64,000 nt of DNA from Trichomonas vaginalis G3 (lineage: Eukaryota > Parabasalia > Trichomonadida > Trichomonadidae), in assembly GCF_026262505.1 (NCBI RefSeq), contig NC_067206.1, forward strand, positions 18,683,319 through 18,747,318, in the 5' to 3' direction. Of this stretch, positions 9,908 to 20,100 are shown piece by piece. The position numbers and the translations under genes are program-made. The notes below the pieces were generated by a model. The model saw only the letters and a list, made by a program, of their open reading frames with translations. It searched no databases and had not been told where the DNA came from. How positions within the stretch are numbered: position 1 is the stretch's first letter; every line of letters starts with the position of its first letter.

Positions 9908-10837
9908 ATGAATAATGATTGGCAAATGCAAAGTGATACAATGAACGCACCATGTCCTGAAATGTCGCACTATGATACAGTATGTCATTGCTGTGGCTTG
10001 GATTATAGTAAAGTACCAATTATTAAAGCAAAATTTTTGAATAACTGGGAGATATCATTATTATTCCCTATCCTTGTTTCTTTCATTATACTTAGCTCAT
10101 ATACAGTATTTGAAGTTATCTTAACAAAAGTAATTCCTTGGTTAGATTGGAAATATCAACTATTAATGACAATTTTAATGCTATTATTCATTATATCATA
10201 TTATGTAGGTATACTCGAAGGTCCTGGCTATTTGCCATTTTATTATCCTTACAAAATGCATGAAGATGGCGAAGATCCTCACGAATTAGGCGGCCTAGTT
10301 ACAACACAAGAACAATTCGACTTTGTTAAGTCACAAATACCTATGCAGCGCATAAAATACTTCAAAACAGCTCGTAGAATTGTTATTCGACCCGACCATT
10401 TTTGTTTATGGTTTGCAACCTTTATAGGAAAGCGGAACCATAAGTTATTCTTCTTATTTAACTTTTGGGGATTCATTTACATTAGTTTATTCTTTGGTTT
10501 TGAAGTTTACGGATTATACAAAATAATTAACGACTCCCAGCTCATGAAATACTTTGTTCCTGTTATAATTTATATATTCCTTGCATTCTACTTTGTTATA
10601 ATGACCGGACATTTTACAATTGACGTTTTTTATCATCTTTGTAAAAATGTCACTACATTTGAGTTGATGCAGAAGACTCCTCCTCAGCGTCGCTATAAAG
10701 TAAGCTATTCTGAAGGTTTCATTGAAGTTTTCGGACCTGTTGAGAAATGGTACCTTTGGCTTCTTCCTATTCCTGCATTTTACGGAATAGATGATTATAC
10801 TCTTGTTTCTACTTCTATGTCAAGCAAAATGTTATAA
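9908..10837 (+). CDS. DHHC-family protein acyltransferase with a DHFC core
   Basis: Probable S-acyltransferase (palmitoyltransferase), an integral membrane enzyme that attaches fatty acids to cysteines of other proteins at Golgi or plasma membrane. The 309-aa protein has four hydrophobic spans (about 48-72, 84-104, 182-206 and 216-236). The core reads PDHFCLW at residues 162-168, so the catalytic Cys166 remains but the second His is Phe. It is followed by the family N (KRNHKLF) and a TTFE motif at 249-252. The Cys-rich zinc-binding set normally before DHHC is nearly absent, although a C-x-CC cluster sits at 26-29. The start ATG is 110 bases after the end of element A, so its promoter may have been displaced. 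The TAA stop is followed by A, as is common in trichomonads. Confidence 0.82.
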   Translation: MNNDWQMQSDTMNAPCPEMSHYDTVCHCCGLDYSKVPIIKAKFLNNWEISLLFPILVSFIILSSYTVFEVILTKVIPWLDWKYQLLMTILMLLFIISYYVGILEGPGYLPFYYPYKMHEDGEDPHELGGLVTTQEQFDFVKSQIPMQRIKYFKTARRIVIRPDHFCLWFATFIGKRNHKLFFLFNFWGFIYISLFFGFEVYGLYKIINDSQLMKYFVPVIIYIFLAFYFVIMTGHFTIDVFYHLCKNVTTFELMQKTPPQRRYKVSYSEGFIEVFGPVEKWYLWLLPIPAFYGIDDYTLVSTSMSSKML

Positions 10838-10896
10838 AATAAATCTGTTTTTTATTGAGAAAAAAGAAAAGATTTTTTTTATTGTCAAAAAATTTC

Positions 10897-10997
10897 CACA
10901 AAGTTTCTCCATTTTGTAGTGGATATGGAAAGATTTGGAGTATATATTAATATAACGTGAGCCTCTTATCTCCACTACAAATTGGAGAAACTTTGTC
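10897..10997. repeat. 101-bp hairpin with 27-base arms
   Basis: Arms at 10897-10923 and 10971-10997 are inverted copies with about one mismatch, each containing AAAGTTTCTCCA and TAGTGGA, around a 47-base loop. A third AGTTTCTCCA occurs at about 11022. It may be a transcription-end hairpin for the upstream gene or a very small MITE-like element. No clear target duplication was seen. Confidence 0.6.
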
Positions 10998-11581
10998 CAA
11001 TTAATTTCGCATTTAGACATAGTTTCTCCAATGTTAAAAGAGAATAAAAGAATTTGAGGTTGAAAATATGACTAAGCACCCTAACTTTTCATCCTCTTAA
11101 GTATGTCCACAAATTTTGACTTAATTTATTGAAATTAACTCAAAGTTTCGTGACATTCTGACAGGGATTGAAGACTATGAAATCCAGAGATGGTAATTGA
11201 ATCCAAAATTGATTTTATTGACAATTGATTTAACAATTCTGGAAAATGCATGACGCATCATTTCATAAAGAAATAAATGCACACTTAAGAAGAATTTGAT
11301 ACCAATAACTCTCAAAATTTCAAAGAAATTGTGAAGTTTATGCTTTTATTTCTCAAATTTTGCTGCGTAATGAAGTGATTCCAATCTAAAAATATCCATA
11401 GAGTTGACATATACTTTATTTCAAGTGAGAAAAATCAATTAATTTCAACTTTCATTCTTCTTATTGCAATTTGAAGAACAATAAAACTGTTCACTAGAAT
11501 AAAATTCAACAAATGATAGAAAAGAACATATAACAAGTGTGAAATGTAATTGATTTGTCAGAAAGTTTACAATTGTCAGAA
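10998..11581. other. Intergenic region, no gene seen
   Basis: About 580 AT-rich bases before the TRAPP-like gene. I see no long open frame and no RNA gene. Two TTGTCAGAAA-like words lie within 30 bases of the next start codon and may belong to its promoter. Confidence 0.5.
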
Positions 11582-13234
11582 ATGGGGGAAAGTTTTGCAT
11601 TAGTGAAACAGCTCGAACAACTGGAATCTGATGCAAAAACTACTTCTGATTTTCAAGGTCTTAAGTGTGAACTTGAAAAATTAGTGTATTTACCTCAAGT
11701 TATCAAATTTCCTCCATTTCTTATACGAATATTAACTCTTCTCAGCGATGTATCATTACAATTATCTCTACCTGATTATGAAAATTGTATAAATATGTAT
11801 TTTAAGTGTCTTTCAAGCCGCTATATAAAGTTTTTACAACCAAATAGTATCGATAGTTTTTTTCAAAAGCTTAAATCGTTTCCAGATATGAAAATTGGTA
11901 TTACAGAACAAATGTCAACATCTTTTTTAGCTGTTGGCGGATTTCAAACAAAAAAATCAATTTTTCAAAAGACTTTACAAGCAAAAATTCAAATAAAATC
12001 ATTTATTCCGATAACAATTCTATGCAATAGAATTTCTATATGCGTTTTACAATACAATGACATTAATGAAACGCCAAATCCACAAATTATTCAACTTGAT
12101 ACTGAAGTAAGTTTATTACCAATGGATAAATTAGTATGGGATACGCTAATTAATATAAATGAAAGTACATGCTTAGTTAAAATCACGAATATTATACTTG
12201 AAATCGAAAAAGTTAAATTATATTTACCAATTTCGAATTCTAACTTATCGCCTTCTATTTGTTTTGAACCACATATAGATGGGTGCTACGCAATTGCAAA
12301 ACCTTCTCCATTTACCATTTCAGATGTAAACTGTCCACTTGAACTCGAAGTTTCATCAGCGAAAGACGATTTACTGTTTTGGTTTGAGACCAATTTTGGT
12401 CAATCAGGCCAAATTGTTGTAAAAAGAGGCGAAACTAAAAAACATATTATTTTTATTAAACAACCAGAGGGAAAATTCCATGCAATCATCGAATGGAAGG
12501 TTACCAAGAACAATTTAGCTGCACATCTTAAATCTACAGAGCTTTCTTTGCAGTTTTCAGATCCATTTAAATATGAATCGAACATTTACGACAAATACAA
12601 CAAAATGTATGCCAAAGACGTCATGTTCAACTCAGATGAGAAGATTATGATCATCACAAAGCTCAGAACTAATAATTTGGAGAACGTAAAAATTATCAAT
12701 ATAAAAAGTGACAACAGTGAAGTTCGAATTGTTCCTTTTCAAAAAAATTTTGAGTTGAAGGCAAATGAAGTTATGACCATCGCTTCGGTTATAACACTAC
12801 CAAGTAGCAACATGATGTACAATGAAAGCATAGCTGTTTTTTACAAACCATTGTCGAAATATGACCAAATTTCGGAATTTCGGATTAAATTCCCTGAACT
12901 AAGAATTCTAGCCCAAAATGTGGACGTCTCTGCATCATTCCCATCTGAAATGTACCAACTAGTTCCTTCAGAAATTTACTTGGAATTATCTGCGAGAAAA
13001 GATTCCGAATTATTGATTGAAGTTAGAGAGAATAGTAATGAGAACTTCATTGTATGTGGTATGACGAAGTCTAATTTCCACATGGACGCTGGAGAAATTA
13101 GAAAATTGATTTTTAATTTCACTCCTCTGAAAATAGGTCTCCATAAGCTACCAGAGATAAGAGTAATGGATGGCGTGAATATATGGAGAGCAAATCCTTC
13201 TATACTTGTTAAATTTACAAGTAGTTTCCAATGA
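11582..13234 (+). CDS. TRAPPC10/Trs130-like TRAPPII subunit (tentative)
   Basis: A 550-aa soluble protein. The first ~120 residues are helical. The rest is a series of beta-rich immunoglobulin-like segments, ending in a block with IVCGMTKSNF and a GLHKLPEIRV motif. That block resembles the C-terminal beta-domain of TRAPPC10/Trs130 and related TRAPP subunits (a 'W/G...sG...lPLR-G-lplP' pattern). These proteins belong to the TRAPPII tether that activates Rab GTPases in Golgi traffic. The protein is shorter than animal or yeast TRAPPC10 (over 1,000 aa), so it may represent only the C-terminal half or a different family member. I start it at the first ATG (MGESFALVKQ); the open frame extends nine codons further upstream without an ATG. 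Confidence 0.42.
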   Translation: MGESFALVKQLEQLESDAKTTSDFQGLKCELEKLVYLPQVIKFPPFLIRILTLLSDVSLQLSLPDYENCINMYFKCLSSRYIKFLQPNSIDSFFQKLKSFPDMKIGITEQMSTSFLAVGGFQTKKSIFQKTLQAKIQIKSFIPITILCNRISICVLQYNDINETPNPQIIQLDTEVSLLPMDKLVWDTLININESTCLVKITNIILEIEKVKLYLPISNSNLSPSICFEPHIDGCYAIAKPSPFTISDVNCPLELEVSSAKDDLLFWFETNFGQSGQIVVKRGETKKHIIFIKQPEGKFHAIIEWKVTKNNLAAHLKSTELSLQFSDPFKYESNIYDKYNKMYAKDVMFNSDEKIMIITKLRTNNLENVKIINIKSDNSEVRIVPFQKNFELKANEVMTIASVITLPSSNMMYNESIAVFYKPLSKYDQISEFRIKFPELRILAQNVDVSASFPSEMYQLVPSEIYLELSARKDSELLIEVRENSNENFIVCGMTKSNFHMDAGEIRKLIFNFTPLKIGLHKLPEIRVMDGVNIWRANPSILVKFTSSFQ

Positions 13235-13919
13235 TTAATGATTTTATTATTAATTTTGTTTTATATATTCTTTGTTTACATAAATATTATATATAATCGG
13301 TTAAACTATCATTTCTCTATTGCTTTTTATATCATTTTTAAATTCAAATTTTGATATATCTTTGAATTAATCAATATTTTGTTGTAAAACAACTGGACAT
13401 TGTTTACCTAGCTCAGGTATGGCATAAATGCATGTGAAGATAAACCAAGATGATGTTATTATCATAATTATCTTTTTATCTCACTTTGATTCTGTTAAAT
13501 TATTGATTGTTTGTATATAGGATCGAAAACTTTCTCTCTATTAAATGCCAGATGTATTGATTAACACAAAAAATCTAGAGTTTATTTATATAATTATCTG
13601 AATTGTTAATATACCTTTGTAATATTTAAGAATAAAACTGTCACCTCACAGTTTCATGTATTGTTCAAGTCTACTCTAATCAAATCAAGAAAATTCATAA
13701 ATTATCACATAACTCATTGTGTTCTATCATACAAATATACTCATTATATTTGCTATTCGGTATGTGTACATTTTGGTTTAGTTTATTTCCTCTTAAGCCT
13801 TGAAGATGTTGAAATATAAAATGATTTACTTCAAAATCAAGAAATACTCTACTTAATGGGTACACATTTAAAAAACATTTATATACATATCAGAAAATAC
13901 AGTAATATTTACTTATTTT
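13235..13919. other. Intergenic region between convergent genes
   Basis: About 685 bases between the ends of the TRAPP-like gene and the minus-strand HMG gene. It is AT-rich with no open frame of note and no recognisable RNA or repeat. Confidence 0.5.
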
Positions 13920-14915
13920 TTACATATTTAAAACTAATTTAGAAGCAATTGTTTCTATTTCGTATTTATCCATCCAATTCCAATACTCAGCAGCAACTCT
14001 ATTAATTGTATCATTAGAGTACTCCGGTTTAACTCTCCACATGAGTTCTTTGAACATATCTTTGAAACCTTGAGATAAACTAAGCTTAGAGTTATTATCT
14101 ATATTCAGAACTTCCATTTGCATACGGCATTTCTCGAGTTTATTAATTGCTTCCTCAGCAATTTTATCTTCAGAAGAATCTTCCATATAAGAGCACAATC
14201 CATCAACGAGAGACCAGTACTTTGATACGTAGTTATCTAGTAATTCAGCTCTAGAGCGGATATTTGCAAGGATAAATTGAATACTTAAATCTGGTCTTAT
14301 TGGATTGAAACCTTCTTTTTCGATTCTAGCGGCAACTGCTTCTATTTCACGGAATTCAAGAAGTAGGTATGGTTCTTGTTGTTCTTTAGAAAGTAATTCC
14401 CAGTATTCTAAAGTTTTCATTTCAAAAATTTCAGGAGGAAAGTCGGAATTTTGTTTAATAGCTTCTATAAGAGCTTGATCTTTATAAAAATCAATAGCAC
14501 TCCATAGTTTTGCAACACCATCTTTGATTTCTGGAAGAGGATGTGGTCTTTTTGTAAGATGATCAAGTTCTTCTATTGCTTTAGTACAATATATTTGTTT
14601 TTTGTTAGGTGGAATTCTCTTCCAGGATTGTATTTGTTCAATCGGTTCTAAACAAGCGACTTCTTGTTGATAAAATTGGAATGCCATTCTTGGTTTTCTA
14701 GACCATGTACAAACACGTTGAATTTTTGGATCTTTCTCTGCTTCTTTGTTATATAAATTTTTCTTACGCCCACTCATGTTTTCCCATCTTTCTTTTATAA
14801 TCTTAAAATCAACAGTGCAGTTGTTCTGATGAAGTCTCATAACTAATGAAGCTTCACGAGCTGCAAAAATTACAAACCCAGTACGACGAAGATCCTCAGT
14901 CATAATTTCTGACAT
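13920..14915 (-). CDS. Multi-HMG-box protein
   Basis: A 331-aa protein with tandem HMG-box-like units, probably a nuclear, chromatin-associated DNA-bending protein. The first box (about 10-60) contains GFVIFAAREASLVMR and WENMSGRKKNLYNKEAEKD. The second (about 72-118) contains RKPRMAFQFYQQEV and WKRIPPNKKQIY. A third, weaker unit (about 135-195) contains LWSAIDFYKD and YWELLSKEQQEPYL, and a fourth degenerate one may follow near 205-245 (YWSLVDGL). The start is set at the ATG of MSEIMTEDLR, since the frame further upstream lacks an ATG. It is divergent from the Pex22-like gene with only 28 bases between start codons, so the two probably share a compact promoter that contains TTTTTTGACA on this strand. 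Confidence 0.75.
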   Translation of the reverse strand: MSEIMTEDLRRTGFVIFAAREASLVMRLHQNNCTVDFKIIKERWENMSGRKKNLYNKEAEKDPKIQRVCTWSRKPRMAFQFYQQEVACLEPIEQIQSWKRIPPNKKQIYCTKAIEELDHLTKRPHPLPEIKDGVAKLWSAIDFYKDQALIEAIKQNSDFPPEIFEMKTLEYWELLSKEQQEPYLLLEFREIEAVAARIEKEGFNPIRPDLSIQFILANIRSRAELLDNYVSKYWSLVDGLCSYMEDSSEDKIAEEAINKLEKCRMQMEVLNIDNNSKLSLSQGFKDMFKELMWRVKPEYSNDTINRVAAEYWNWMDKYEIETIASKLVLNM

Positions 14916-14943
14916 GTAAACCAAATCTGTCAAAAAATCAGGA

Positions 14944-15513
14944 ATGAGCGATTATAATGATAGTTTCTTATTCTTACTTCCTTTAGCCATTGCAGCCATA
15001 ATATACTTTTTATTTATAAATCGTGGTAAAGGATCTAAGAATGAAGAACAAAATAAGGATGCTATTCCAACAATCACTTCAAAACCAATCATAACAATTA
15101 CAGCTAATTATGTTTTAGCCGACGATAACTGGAATATTAGCACTGGTACTCGAATGGCCCTTGAAATTCTCTCTAAAAGAACTTGCATCTTTGTCTTCGC
15201 AATTGTTAAAGATAAGGATGAAGCAGCACTCGCTAAAAAGCTTCTATCCGAAAAATTGAACGGTCTTGTTGAATCAAACCATATACTTCCTTGCCAAACA
15301 GCTATGGGATGCGCTTCCATGGCCAGACAGTTAGAATCATCGGCTCATTTTGATTATAACCCAGAAGCTATTCATCAAGCATCAATTTTCATTCCAAGTA
15401 TTTTGATCGCTCCTCCTTCTGTCGAATCTCCACATGCAAAGTGGGCAAACTCAAGTTTTGAGGACTTCATCACAGGTGGAAATACAGAGTTCTTCTCTAT
15501 CCTTCCAAAATAA
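14944..15513 (+). CDS. Single-pass membrane protein, Pex22-like
   Basis: A 189-aa protein with one N-terminal membrane span (about 8-25), a short basic charged linker and a cytosolic Rossmann-like domain. The domain shows alternating strands (IITITANYVLAD, TCIFVFAIVKD, SIFIPSILIAPP) and a HILPCQTAMG...MARQLES..HFDYNPE block. That block strongly resembles the C-terminal domain of plant and animal Pex22/Pex22-like proteins, which anchor the ubiquitin-conjugating enzyme Pex4 at peroxisomes. Trichomonads are thought to lack peroxisomes, so if the homology holds the protein must serve another membrane, perhaps as an E2 anchor. The gene is divergent from the HMG gene, and its stop overlaps a TAAA. 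Confidence 0.45.
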   Translation: MSDYNDSFLFLLPLAIAAIIYFLFINRGKGSKNEEQNKDAIPTITSKPIITITANYVLADDNWNISTGTRMALEILSKRTCIFVFAIVKDKDEAALAKKLLSEKLNGLVESNHILPCQTAMGCASMARQLESSAHFDYNPEAIHQASIFIPSILIAPPSVESPHAKWANSSFEDFITGGNTEFFSILPK

Positions 15514-15536
15514 ATGTTTTGTATATAAATAAATCT

Positions 15537-15712
15537 CTTATCGAAATTTAATCAAATTCTAGCAGCATTTATTATCATTTGAGAGTGCATAGCATTAATC
15601 TGATATATTTCATATTGAATTCGTTTAAAATAATGCTATTTCTATGCGAAACTTATCGAAATTTAATCAAATTCTAGCAGAACTTATTTTCATTTGAGTA
15701 TGCATTAATTCG
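15537..15712. repeat. Direct repeat pair, 115-base period
   Basis: About 57 bases starting CTTATCGAAATTTAATC and containing TTCTAGCAG recur at 15537 and 15652. The unit has minor changes and the segment between contains related TTATCGAATTC words. It lies between the Pex22-like and BACK/discoidin genes. Cause is unknown; it may be a local duplication. Confidence 0.7.
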
Positions 15713-15986
15713 ATAAACTTCTTATCGAATTCCTTTATGGCAATATTATATTTATCTATTAATAATAAGAAAATGAAATAACACAATGGATTTGAAGTTT
15801 GAGAACTGTAAATTCATAAGGCAAAACAAGCTCATATAGAAAAAAGTTTAGACTTTAGATTTAGGAAAGGATGATCTTTAAAATATCGCAAATTGGATGT
15901 ATTTTGAATATTTTAGATATGACTGTTTATAACGCTGTAGGGTGTATAGTATTTTGTTATATGTTCTCGAAAATGATTGTACGACA
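15713..15986. other. Intergenic or lost N-terminal region, nothing firm
   Basis: About 275 AT-rich bases before the BACK/discoidin gene. A short ATG-started frame at 15919 runs in a different frame from the gene and ends early. No BTB domain coding can be seen here in any frame. Confidence 0.4.
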
Positions 15987-16859
15987 ATGAATGAATGCAT
16001 TGAATATATTTCATCACATTTGTACAGTTTCAATGATTATGATATCATTTCCAATTTTTCTAACAACGGATTTGAATTTTGTGAAAAAATCATTAAGTCA
16101 AAAGAACCGAAAATCGAAAACAAAGACAAACTATGTTTATTACTTTTAGATATTTGCAGAAGAAACAATATATTCTTTGATTTATTTGGATTCAGTAATT
16201 TACAATTTTGTTCATCTAAAGTTTATGACGAACTTTATAAATATTCAGTTGAAAACTCATCAAAATCCAATCTTTTAACTATTTATAATGAAACATTGAA
16301 GAATCATTCAAACATACGAAACAAAATTGAAATATCAAATGAATCTATTACATCTTTCGAAAAACACTTTACCCATAAACAATTTCAAATAACAAATGAA
16401 TTTATTTATTTTGTTGAATCATGGTTTGCAGAAAAAGTTTCTCAAGAAATTTCAATTGAAATGACTGCTTCATCTGTTGACGGTGGAAATTTATCCAATA
16501 TAAATTCTTATTCAAATAATGATGATTTCTATACAATTATTCAACCTAATCCATGGTTAAAAGCTGATCTAAAAGGATATAAATTAAAACCAAAATCTTA
16601 TATTCTACAATCAAGATGTTTAAGTAATAGTGATTTTTTAAGAAGTTGGAAGCTTGAAGGAATCAAAGAAGATGGAACCACTATTGTTTTAGAAAATAAT
16701 AACTATAAATTTACACAGAGAGAAATCAAAGAATTTCCACTTCAAACAAATGATTATTTTGTTGCTTTCAGAATCACTCAGACAGGAAAGAATTCATATG
16801 GTAACGAACGTTTAATGATTAATATTTTTGACTTCAAAGGAGAATTAATAAAAATTTGA
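15987..16859 (+). CDS. BACK-like / discoidin-like protein lacking a BTB domain
   Basis: A 290-aa protein of a family that is expanded in trichomonads. An N-terminal helical BACK-like part (about 1-115, ECIEYISSHLYSF and KLCLLLLDICRR) is followed by a beta-rich C-terminal discoidin (F5/8-C)-like domain (about 140-290). Typical discoidin features are ITASSVDGG, NPWLKADLKGYKLKPKSYILQSR, LRSWKLEGIKEDG and FRITQTGKNSYG. Relatives normally carry an N-terminal BTB domain, which is missing here. The first ATG is internal to an open frame that starts 15 codons earlier without an ATG. The copy may therefore be 5'-truncated and possibly not expressed, or it may be a shortened working gene. Function is unknown; BTB-BACK proteins often act as cullin-3 adaptors. 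Confidence 0.55.
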   Translation: MNECIEYISSHLYSFNDYDIISNFSNNGFEFCEKIIKSKEPKIENKDKLCLLLLDICRRNNIFFDLFGFSNLQFCSSKVYDELYKYSVENSSKSNLLTIYNETLKNHSNIRNKIEISNESITSFEKHFTHKQFQITNEFIYFVESWFAEKVSQEISIEMTASSVDGGNLSNINSYSNNDDFYTIIQPNPWLKADLKGYKLKPKSYILQSRCLSNSDFLRSWKLEGIKEDGTTIVLENNNYKFTQREIKEFPLQTNDYFVAFRITQTGKNSYGNERLMINIFDFKGELIKI

Positions 16860-17110
16860 CCATTAAAAATCATAATTATGATTAATGAACAATTGAAATA
16901 TGATAAATAAAATGAAGTGGAATTTCAATCTTTCAATAGTAAAGAGATGATATTTATACAAACAAATTCTGGAAAACAATCAAAATGATATTTATGTTTA
17001 GGTAGAAAACAACAAAATATCATTGAGAAAAAAAATAAATAGAAATATGAAACAAAACATTTAAAAATAAATTAAAATAAATTAAAATAAATTTAAAAAA
17101 TAAAATTTTC

Positions 17111-20100
17111 TTAGTTAGGATATCTAATACCTAAAATGTTTTCTCTTGTTGAGTTGTACTGGTTGATGCACTTGAAAATATGATCAACTAATGAAATGAT
17201 GTGTTCTGATGAATCTGATGATAAATTATTATCATTAAAAGCAGATTTGAGACTTTCAAGTTCTTGAAGACATTGACTATCATTAGATTTCATGTCTTCT
17301 TCAGAAAACTGAAACTCTGCAATGTGTTGTGAAAGAGCTTTGTAATCACGTTCGATTTGTGAAAGTTCTTCATGTTTAGTATGTTTACATGTTCGCTGAA
17401 CAATACAAAACTCTTTACGCAACTCCATGTTTCGATCTAAAACTTCTTGCATAGACATCGTTTGTGACATTGTGATTTTAGGACTAACAACTGTTTTAAA
17501 TTGTTGTTTATCACTACTTTGTGTAATTTGTGCATTCTTGTATTGTGAAATCTCCCGATCTAATTCACTTTCAACACTTTTAGACCATGAAACTTTACCT
17601 TCCGTAAACAATGTTTCACTGTCAACTTTCATCCGATTAGAAATAAGTTCGTTGATTTGCTCTGAATATTTACAATATTCGGTGTCATATTTTGTGAATT
17701 TTTCGGTTTCTTCTTTAAGTAAATTCAACTCATTAACTTTTTCTTCCAACACTTTCTTAAGATATTTGATTTTACGTGTGTTTTCGCGTGATTGACTAGA
17801 AATATCGGGAACAACTTTAGAAAGACTACTTGTCAAACGAGAAACATTACTATTATAATCTGAAACAAGTTTGTCAACATAGACTTTAATTTCACTGCTT
17901 AAATTACATTTGTAAAGGTCATCCAAAAGATTTTGGATTTCGGAACCTTCTGTGATTAATTCGGGCAAATAATTATCAAGAGAACCTTCAATGATGTCAT
18001 TCAATGGAAGACTGAATTGTGGACAATCGATGTTGAAAAGACGACATAATTTAGTAGTAATAATATCACCAAGCATACTTAATTCATTGAAATAACCAAC
18101 AGCGGCTGGAAGACTGATACATCGTTGAAGATGCTCAAATCCATTATTGATTTCATCACTCGCACTGATTTTACTATGAAGTTTAAATGTAATATCCGAG
18201 ATAACGGACATATATGTGAAAATATCGTCGATGTTAGTACTTTCGATAGTTTTGTTTGTTAATGAAATCAACCGTTGGATATCATCTGATGCTTCTTTTG
18301 GAAGTGTTGTTTCCATAGTTGACAATGTCATGAATAACAATGAAACGGTTGGTTGAAAATGTTGACGTGTGATATTAATAACATCTGCATTAATAGAATT
18401 CTTAGCCAAAATGTATGAATCCTTTAAATTTTCAATGACATTTTGATCGGGAAGTTTAAAAAACAGATTCTCTTGAACAAAAATAAGACAAACTAAATTA
18501 TGGAATTCGTTAATTAGTTCATTACTAACAAAACCAACATCACTCATAGATTGCAAAAACTTACAATAACAAACATAAAAATTAATACAAAGACTGTAAA
18601 ATGAATAAATACGTGGATCTTCTTCTTTAACAGATTCAATGATTAAATGAATGACTTCAATGATTTCAAGGAATTGTGAAACTGGTTGGTATTTAGATTG
18701 AATAGTTTCTTTAAAGACTGTTGAATGTTCTTCACATAATTTAAATAATTCGTCTTCAATTTTTTTGGAGCTTTGAGATTTGTTACAACAAATAATTTCA
18801 TAAATTGTTGATTCTAAATGTTTGAAAACATTTTGTAATTTACAATCAACAATGTTATTATTAAACAAATATACATTAATAATTCGCTTAATACGCATTA
18901 ATGATGTAATTGATTTCAAAAACAAATCACTGAAATCAATTTGTGAAATAACTTGTAAAAAACCATAATAATTAGAATGGAATTTATCAATGTCATTCAA
19001 GAAAATGTATTTGAATGTTTCGATGCTGTAATAGAGAAGTTCACCATTGTACTCTTGGATAAATTTCTTCTTAAATAATTCAACAACTTTCTTAATAATA
19101 AAAACATAATTTTCCCGTTCAAAGATGAAATTGTCTGGAATAGATTTAATATGTAATTTGTTATTATCAACGGCAAAATATGCAAACATAATATCATACA
19201 ATGTCTTGAATTTAGTACGGATTGATAAGTCTTCGATTTTTTCGGACAATGAACCGCATTTACGTAACAAAAATTCATTATCTTTCAAATTAGATGTTTC
19301 AAGTGATGTTTTGATATCTTTGATAAAATCAAAAATTGATGTTGAGATTTCGTCCAATTCAAGACTGTTGATGATACAAACTGGATCGGGTAACACGGAG
19401 ATCATGTTATAGATACTTTCTGCTTGTGGATGTTTAATACAAAAATCAATGTTAACTGAACAAATTTCTAAATATGGAATCAACAAATCAAAGAAATCTC
19501 CTTTCGAAAAAAAGGATTGAGAAATACAAATCAATGAATGAACTGTGTCTTTCAAATGACTCAAATAAACCGATTGTGAATCAAAAACACCGCTCTGAAG
19601 TTTAGAATAACCAAGCTTCATCAAATATCCTGATTCATGGATATATTCCGAAAAAATTTCATACAATAACTGTTTCATAAAATTTTGGAAATGTTGACCA
19701 AATTCACCTGACAAAACTGTTTTACATTCATTTTTGATGTACCGCTGGATAGAAACAAGATATGTTAATTTGTAATGATTTGTGATGTTGTTATGTTCTT
19801 GATTTGATAATTGTTTGTATTCGTTTAAATGATGTTTAGCGTTTGATTTGTTTTCTGTGGATTTAACTGTTGTCTCAATGATCTTTTCAAGACCTTCAAA
19901 TACTTTATCTTCTAAGACTTGGTTACCTGAAAATTGGAAATCTTCTGATGAACAAATAAGTTGTTTAGTCTCGTCACGGTCAACGGTACCTTTAACTGTA
20001 GCATCAATGATTGATTTTGCTGATTTGCTGATCTTTTGAAGTTTAGAATCGTTTTGAAACTTTTTATCGTTCATGATACGAAGAATAAGAAGAATAAGCT

